A stretch of 64,000 nucleotides of DNA, taken from NCBI GenBank assembly GCA_024234055.1, contig JACKOW010000002.1, positions 124,001 to 188,000 on the forward strand, written 5' to 3'. The first letter of the stretch is position 1. The number at the start of each line of letters is the position of its first letter. The translations under genes were made by a program, and so were the position numbers. Below are positions 58,829 through 64,000 of the stretch, in pieces. This DNA comes from Rhodanobacteraceae bacterium. Its GTDB lineage: Bacteria > Pseudomonadota > Gammaproteobacteria > Xanthomonadales > SZUA-5. The notes beneath the pieces are model-generated. The model worked only from the letters and a program-made list of their open reading frames with translations, searched no databases and had not been told where the DNA came from.

Positions 58829-59962
58829 TTATGCCGATTCGCTCAGGCGCTCGATGACTGGCGCGATCTGGCCGTGGCGTTCAAGCTTTTCGGCCAGCAG
58901 GATCAGACGTTCGGCCAGCGACTGCCGATCGACGGCGGTGATCGTGGCATGACCCACCTTGCGCCCGGCGCGGGCCGATTTTCCGTAGTCGTGCCAATGC
59001 AGGCCAGGCACACTCAGCGCAGCAGCGCGATCGGGCATCTCGCCAATCCAATTGAGCATGCACGAGGCGCCCACCGCGGAGGTGTCGCCCAGAGGCAGTC
59101 CGGTCACCGCGCGCATGTGGTTCTCGAATTGGCTGGTGACTGCGCCTTCGATGCTCCAGTGACCGCTGTTGTGCACTCGCGGCGCCATTTCGTTGGCGAC
59201 GAGCACGCCGTCGAGGTCGAAGAACTCGATGGCGAACACGCCCACATAGTCCAGCGCTTCGGCTACCCGCTCGGCACAGAGCCGGGCTGAAGCGACCATC
59301 GCATTGCTGACGCATGCCGGCGCCAGTGTTGCCGAGAGGATGCCGTCCACGTGCAGATTCTCCACCAGCGGATAGCACAGCATCTGCCCATCCAGCCCAC
59401 GCACCGCCACGATCGACAGCTCTCGCCGGAAGCGCACCCGGCTTTCCAGTACGCAGGGCGCGTTGCCCAGGCGAGTACAGGCATCAGCCAGCGCCGCCGC
59501 CGTGGGCACATTGATCTGGCCCTTGCCGTCGTAACCGAAACGGCGCGTTTTCAGGATCGCCGGGAACTCAACCGTATCGGCCGCGGCTTCGATCTGCTCG
59601 CGCGAATCGATCACGGCAAAGGAAGCGACCGCCGTGCCGATGCGCGCAAACAGCGCTTTTTCCGCCGCCCGATCCTGGGCCGTGGCCAGTGACAGCGGGT
59701 TGGGACGCACCGGACGCAGCGCTGCCAGCTCGGCCAGCGCCGGCGCCGATACATTCTCGAAGTCGAAGGTGATGACGTCGCAGATGTCGGAAAACCGATG
59801 CAGGGCCGCCAGATCATCGAAAGCGGCCACTTCCAGCGGCGCCACGTCGCCGGCGCAGGCGTCCACCGCCGGGTCCAGCGCGTGCACTCGCAGCCCAAGC
59901 GGCATCGCCGCCAGCGCCATCATCTGCGCCAGCTGGCCGCCACCGATCACGCCTATTCGCAT
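58829..59962 (-). CDS. purK: N5-carboxyaminoimidazole ribonucleotide synthase
   Basis: 377 residues, ATP-grasp: MRIGVIGGGQLAQMMALAAM, DAVTFEFENV-like (DVITFDFENVSAPALAEL), LKTRRFGYDGKGQI, ANEMAPRVHNSGHWSIEGA. Purine pathway. It overlaps purE by 10 bases. Confidence 0.96.
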   Translation of the reverse strand: MRIGVIGGGQLAQMMALAAMPLGLRVHALDPAVDACAGDVAPLEVAAFDDLAALHRFSDICDVITFDFENVSAPALAELAALRPVRPNPLSLATAQDRAAEKALFARIGTAVASFAVIDSREQIEAAADTVEFPAILKTRRFGYDGKGQINVPTAAALADACTRLGNAPCVLESRVRFRRELSIVAVRGLDGQMLCYPLVENLHVDGILSATLAPACVSNAMVASARLCAERVAEALDYVGVFAIEFFDLDGVLVANEMAPRVHNSGHWSIEGAVTSQFENHMRAVTGLPLGDTSAVGASCMLNWIGEMPDRAAALSVPGLHWHDYGKSARAGRKVGHATITAVDRQSLAERLILLAEKLERHGQIAPVIERLSESA

Positions 59963-60462
59963 GCCGGCCGCCGTGGGTCAGGATCAGCCAGTACGCGTTC
60001 AGTCTGCGCCTGGCGCAGCGCCTTCAGGCGCAGGGCCAGTCCGGGATTGCCGAGCGCCAGAATCGCCGCCGCGGCCAGGGCGGCATTCTTCGCCCCGGCC
60101 TGCCCGATTGCGAGCGTCAGCACCGGCACGCCAGCAGGCATCTGCACGATCGACAGCAACGAATCAACCCCGTTCAGTACCCGCGATTGCACCGGCACAC
60201 CCAGGACCGGCAGCCAGGTCTTGGCGGCGAGCATGCCCGGCAGATGGGCCGCACCGCCGGCGCCGGCGATGAGCACCCGCAAGCCGCGCTCTTCGGCTTC
60301 TTCGGCGTAGCTGAACAGCAGATCCGGGGTGCGATGGGCGGAGACCACACGGACCTCGTGCGGCACACGCAACTCTTCGAGCATTTCCGCCGCTGCCGAC
60401 ATGGTTTCCCAGTCCGATCGCGAGCCCATGACGACGCCGACTTGAGGCAGGATCAATTCCAC
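59953..60462 (-). CDS. purE: N5-carboxyaminoimidazole ribonucleotide mutase
   Basis: 169 residues from a GTG start. VGVVMGSRSDWETMSAAAEM and VVSAHRTPDLLF are diagnostic; IAGAGGAAHLPGMLA forms the active site. Operon purE-purK. Confidence 0.96.
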   Translation of the reverse strand: MELILPQVGVVMGSRSDWETMSAAAEMLEELRVPHEVRVVSAHRTPDLLFSYAEEAEERGLRVLIAGAGGAAHLPGMLAAKTWLPVLGVPVQSRVLNGVDSLLSIVQMPAGVPVLTLAIGQAGAKNAALAAAAILALGNPGLALRLKALRQAQTERVLADPDPRRPACE

Positions 60463-60529
60463 TGTGCACTCTGGAGAGGGATGGGGTACCGCGCTATCTT
60501 AGCGGTCCTTGTTCTGGGCTCCAATGCTT

Positions 60530-60802
60530 ATGGCCATCGATAGGCGCCTGCTCGAAATCCTGTGCTGCCCGGTATCCCGGCGCCCGCTGCGTCCTCTGCG
60601 TGCCGATCAGCTGCAATGGATCAATAACGCGATTGCAGCAGGCGGCGTGCAGGATGTCGACCATCGCCCTCTGAATTCGGCGCTCGAAGCCGGCCTGATC
60701 ACCGACGATGGCCGCGTGATCTACCGCGTCGAGGACGATATCCCGGTATTGCTGCCAGAAGAAGGCATCGGCACCATGCAGTGGCAGGGCTTTCCCGTTT
60801 GA
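60530..60802 (+). CDS. Trm112 family protein
   Basis: 90 residues: MAIDRRLLEILCCPVSRRPL, then VIYRVEDDIPVLLPEEG. In eukaryotes Trm112 activates methyltransferases; in bacteria such proteins often sit with lpxK/kdsB, but not here. The zinc cysteines are reduced to CC. An ATG 6 bases earlier is possible. Confidence 0.83.
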   Translation: MAIDRRLLEILCCPVSRRPLRPLRADQLQWINNAIAAGGVQDVDHRPLNSALEAGLITDDGRVIYRVEDDIPVLLPEEGIGTMQWQGFPV

Positions 60803-60932
60803 GCTGGCTTTGAAACTGTGATCAGTGTCAAACTTTTCCAGCCGTTTGCGATCAGTGACCCCGGGGTGGGTTACGCTTAGTAGGTGGTAAAGCATCCTAA
60901 GCCAGGTCTTGCGTTCAATCAGGGGAAATGGC

Positions 60933-63467
60933 GTGACCAATGGTCCCGACAACAACAAGGTCGTCGATCTGCAGCAGCGCCAGGCGCTGCAGACGCAGGC
61001 GGTCGACCGCGTCGGCGAACTGATCAAGCAGTGTCGTGGCATCGCCCAGAAGCGCTTGGCGATGTGCATCGGCAGTCTGCTGGATGGCACCGACGACGCC
61101 CTGTTTGATCTGGCCGAGAAGGGCGAGAACAACGTCGTTCAGACCCGTTATTTTGATGGCATGCGCGAAGTTCGGCGCAAACGCCAACTGGTGGAAAGGC
61201 TCTTCCAGGAAAACCTGACCCGAAATTTCGCCAACTTCGGTCAGAACAAGTCCTCTGCCGAAGAATCCGATGCGCCACGCCTGGGCGGTCTGGCCCTGCT
61301 GGACGAAAAGGAACTGGAAGAATCACTGGCGGTGTCAGCCATGTCGGGCAAGGCGTCCAATCGCTTCAGCCGGCATCTTTACGCGCTGGACCAGCGCCTG
61401 GCCGTGTTGGCTGGTGGCACCAAGATCGACGAGGACAACAACCCGGTCGGTCCCAAATTGCTGTGCCGGGCCTTTCAGACCACTCTGGTCGAGCTTGAGG
61501 TGGATCTGCATGTCAAGCTGCTGATCCTGAAGCTCTTTGACAAGCACGTGATGGGCGGGCTGGATCAGCTCTACGACGAAATCAATCAGCACCTGGTCAA
61601 TGCAGGCGTGCTGCCGCAACTGAAGAACCAGTTTGCCTCGCAGCGTCCGGGGGGGCCAGCCGGCCCACGAGTGCCGATGGCACCGATGGCGGGCGCTGAT
61701 GCCGATATGGCTGGCGGCGATTACGACCAGGTTGGCGGAGGCGCTGTCGGCAACCACGGAGGCCATTCGGGCTATGGCGCTGCATCAGCGGCAGAGGCTG
61801 AACTTCAGGCCGAGCTCTACAACACCGTGCGCTCCTTGCTGGCCAATCGGCGTGGCCTCGGGGCTCCGGGCACCGGGCACGGCGGCTATGCCGGCGGCGG
61901 TGCTTCCGGCGTCATCCCGGGCCAGTCATTTGCGACCAACGACCTGATCAACGCGTTGTCGATCTTGCAGAGTCAGACCGTGACCCTGTCGCCCGGGCAG
62001 GGTTACGTCGCTGCTGGTCAGGTGCCGCCGACTGCGCAGATCAAGGACGAGTTGGTCGGACAGCTCCACCGACTGGGGTCGGGTGACGAAAAGCACCGGA
62101 TCACCTCGGCCGACGAGGACACCATCGATCTGGTCGGCATGCTGTTCGAGTTCATCCTGCAGGATCGAAATCTGCCGGCAGAAATGCAGGCCCTGCTGGC
62201 ACGGCTGCAGATTCCCTATCTGAAGTGCGCGATTCTCGACAAGGCCATGTTCGCCAAGAAGGAGCATCCGGCGCGTCTGTTGCTGGACGAGCTCGCGCAG
62301 GCGGGGCTGGCCTGGAGCGAAGAAAGCGACAAGGACGGTCGTTTCTACGACAAGGTCAAGTCCGTGGTCGAGGTCTTGCTGAAGGACTTCGACGACGACG
62401 TTCAGATCTTTGACCGGCAGCTCAAGGAATTCCGCGACTTTGTCGGCTCCTCGAAGAAGCGCGCCGAAGTCTCGGAACTGCGTGCAGCCGAGGCGGCGCG
62501 TGGACGCGAACGCCTGCAGGGTGCCCGCAAGACCGCTGCCCGCGAGATCCTGACCCGGATCGAGGGCAAGAATCTGCCGGAAGTGATCCGGCACATCCTG
62601 ACGCGGCCCTGGGCCAATGTCCTCGTGCTGACCATCTTGAGACAGGGTGAGGGCTCGCATCCCTGGAAGACCTCCTTGCGGGTGGCCGACGAACTCGTCT
62701 GGGCCGCCCATCCCAAGCAAACGGACTCCGAGCGTGCGCGCTTGCGGGCACTGGTGCCGGAGTTGGAGAAAGCCCTGCGCCAGGGCCTGGCGATGGTCGC
62801 CTATCACGACAATGACGTGCGCGACCTGTTGTCCGACCTTGGCCGCTTCTACGAATCGCAGCTCAACCCGACCGCTGCACCTCCCGCGGACGAATCTCCA
62901 GCGCCCGCAGCAGAAGAAGCTGCCGTCGCTGCCAGCAGCGAAGGTGCAGAGGACACACCGGGCCTGGAGGTCGAGGTCAAGACCCCCAGCGACTCGCAGA
63001 CTGAGGTCGTCGCCGCGGAGAGCACGCCTGCAGCGGCGCCTGCCGAGGACAATTTCGTCGACGAATTGGCTCGGCAATCCCGGCAGCCAGAGGCGGAAGT
63101 CGATCCAGAGTCGGAAATCCGCGACGAACATTACGAGATTGCGCGTGCCATCAAGGTTGGAACCTGGGTCGAGTTTCGTCATGACGAAAGCCGCGCAGAG
63201 CGGGCCAAGCTGTCCTGGATCAGCCCGATCAGCAGCAAGTACCTGTTCGTCAACCGCAAGGGCCTCAAGGTCGCCGACAAGACGGTCTGGGCACTCGCCA
63301 GTGAACTCCGCAATGGGCGAGCCATGATGCTCGAGGATGTACCCCTGTTCGATCGGGCGCTCGACGCCATCGTCGAAAGGCTCAAGACGACGGTCGGTCA
63401 AGAGGCGCGCGCTGAGCACACTGAAGACGATGACTCGGATCCGTCGGAGGCCGGTCAGCCATCCTGA
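60933..63467 (+). CDS. DUF1631 family protein, paralogue 2
   Basis: 844 residues from GTG 60933 (AGGGGA upstream; TTG 60909 less likely). Core blocks as in paralogue 1: QCRGIAQKRLAMCIGSLLDG, LYALDQRLAVLAGG, a Gly/Ala/Pro linker (about 235-345), DTIDLVGMLFEFILQDRNLP, KRAEVSELRAAEAARGRERL, an acidic Ala/Glu linker (about 645-720), and the C-terminal barrel-like domain GTWVEFRHDESRAERAKLSW...YLFVNRKGLK. Function unknown. It has no PilZ gene beside it. Confidence 0.85.
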   Translation: MTNGPDNNKVVDLQQRQALQTQAVDRVGELIKQCRGIAQKRLAMCIGSLLDGTDDALFDLAEKGENNVVQTRYFDGMREVRRKRQLVERLFQENLTRNFANFGQNKSSAEESDAPRLGGLALLDEKELEESLAVSAMSGKASNRFSRHLYALDQRLAVLAGGTKIDEDNNPVGPKLLCRAFQTTLVELEVDLHVKLLILKLFDKHVMGGLDQLYDEINQHLVNAGVLPQLKNQFASQRPGGPAGPRVPMAPMAGADADMAGGDYDQVGGGAVGNHGGHSGYGAASAAEAELQAELYNTVRSLLANRRGLGAPGTGHGGYAGGGASGVIPGQSFATNDLINALSILQSQTVTLSPGQGYVAAGQVPPTAQIKDELVGQLHRLGSGDEKHRITSADEDTIDLVGMLFEFILQDRNLPAEMQALLARLQIPYLKCAILDKAMFAKKEHPARLLLDELAQAGLAWSEESDKDGRFYDKVKSVVEVLLKDFDDDVQIFDRQLKEFRDFVGSSKKRAEVSELRAAEAARGRERLQGARKTAAREILTRIEGKNLPEVIRHILTRPWANVLVLTILRQGEGSHPWKTSLRVADELVWAAHPKQTDSERARLRALVPELEKALRQGLAMVAYHDNDVRDLLSDLGRFYESQLNPTAAPPADESPAPAAEEAAVAASSEGAEDTPGLEVEVKTPSDSQTEVVAAESTPAAAPAEDNFVDELARQSRQPEAEVDPESEIRDEHYEIARAIKVGTWVEFRHDESRAERAKLSWISPISSKYLFVNRKGLKVADKTVWALASELRNGRAMMLEDVPLFDRALDAIVERLKTTVGQEARAEHTEDDDSDPSEAGQPS

Positions 63468-63522
63468 CCTGGACGGCTGCAGGCAGTATGCTCGCCAGCC
63501 CCGGTCCAGTTCAGAGCCCAGC

Positions 63523-64000
63523 GTGAGTACCGACCGCTCCTGCAATCCGATCATCGTTGGGGCACCTGATGCCCGCGTGGTCGCCGCCGATGTCGCCAGA
63601 GCGCTGGCCGAAGACATTGGCCCCGGCGACCTGAGTGCGCAATTGGTCAGTGCCGATGCCGTCGGCGAAGCAGAATTGTGGGCGCGCGAAGACCTGGTGC
63701 TGGCTGGCCAGGCCTGGTTCGAGGCCTGCGTGCATGCGCTGGACGCAAATGCCGTCGTCACCTGGGATCACGCCGAAGCCGGCAGGGTGAGCGCCGGCTC
63801 ACGCCTCTGCTCGGTCAGCGCCAGGGCCCGCGCGCTGCTGAGCGCCGAACGCGCTGCCATGAATTTCCTGCAGACATTGTCAGGCACCGCCACCATCACC
63901 GCACAATACGTTGCTCTCACCGCCGGCAGTCGCACGCGCATTCTGGACACCCGCAAGACCCTGCCGGGGCTGCGCTACGCGCAAAAATATGCGGTCCGTG
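63523..64000 (+). CDS. nadC: Quinolinate phosphoribosyltransferase (5' part; runs off window)
   Basis: 159 complete codons from GTG 63523. EDIGPGDLSAQLV, LLSAERAAMNFLQTLSGTAT and ILDTRKTLPGLRYAQKYAVR are NadC signatures. It converts quinolinate to nicotinate mononucleotide. The 3' half lies outside the window. Quinolinate may come from the HAAO product as well as from NadAB. Confidence 0.93.
   Translation, partial: MSTDRSCNPIIVGAPDARVVAADVARALAEDIGPGDLSAQLVSADAVGEAELWAREDLVLAGQAWFEACVHALDANAVVTWDHAEAGRVSAGSRLCSVSARARALLSAERAAMNFLQTLSGTATITAQYVALTAGSRTRILDTRKTLPGLRYAQKYAVR

Overview
This is 64 kb of GC-rich chromosome from a Gram-negative bacterium, most likely a gammaproteobacterium of the Xanthomonadales/Lysobacterales type. 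That placement is an inference from four things: the OmpA, PilZ, DUF1631 and choice-of-anchor-B gene content; a 3-hydroxyanthranilate branch of the kynurenine pathway near nadC; E. coli-type PyrC and PurEK; and many short mosaic intergenic repeats. No tRNA, rRNA or CRISPR array was seen. Both window edges cut genes (a GH13 amylase on the left, nadC on the right).

Layout. 1-7.0 kb (minus strand): GH13 lipoprotein, methyltransferase plus GT2 glycosyltransferase, and a Tat-exported molybdenum hydroxylase with its [2Fe-2S] subunit. 7.2-12.6 kb: Pat-like protein acyltransferase, DUF3016 protein and a secreted zincin. 12.9-17.6 kb: a translationally coupled arsenic operon, arsM - unknown ORF - arsS - DUF547 - rhodanese, followed by a membrane-anchored DUF2652 cyclase-like protein. 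19.9-26.3 kb: a complete N-type F1Fo ATPase operon (atpDCQRBEFAG) with a fused b-delta subunit and a double-carboxylate c subunit. It converges on a phosphotransacylase-ackA pair. 28.8-35.8 kb: cupin, LVIVD-repeat secreted protein, K+ channel, LPLAT-like protein and secreted lipase. 36.0-39.3 kb: a YkgJ protein and a class II aldolase, convergent, separated by a 20-bp inverted-repeat pair into one arm of which a group II intron has inserted. 39.5-46.3 kb: ompA, a Fur/Zur-family regulator with an overlapping AstE-like hydrolase, PilZ plus DUF1631, and rppH. 46.3-50.4 kb: bfd, bfr, rpsF-rpsR-rplI and dnaB. 50.5-57.6 kb: orphan histidine kinase, atypical SDR, 2-aminomuconate pathway genes and sodB. 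57.7-64 kb: pyrC, purEK, a Trm112-like protein, a second DUF1631 protein and nadC.

How parts work together. ArsM and ArsS are the core of organoarsenical (arsenosugar-type) metabolism. The phosphotransacylase and acetate kinase form an acyl-CoA to acyl-phosphate to ATP module beside the second ATPase. HAAO, the aminomuconic semialdehyde dehydrogenase and the RidA-like deaminase process 3-hydroxyanthranilate; the HAAO product can also cyclise to quinolinate, the substrate of NadC at the right edge. Bfd and bacterioferritin form an iron store and release pair behind a Fur-box-like promoter.

The most striking sequence-level observation is the group II intron (36449-38330, minus). Its outer boundaries, defined by a 5' GTGCG and a 3' AC, fall exactly inside a copy of a REP-like sequence (CAGGTGTGAGAAATGCGGGC followed by TAG). 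An uninterrupted copy lies at 38555-38576 and a near-copy at 33267-33292. Two convergent genes borrow their stop codons from this repeat, and the intron sits at the 3' foot of the stem the two arms would form.
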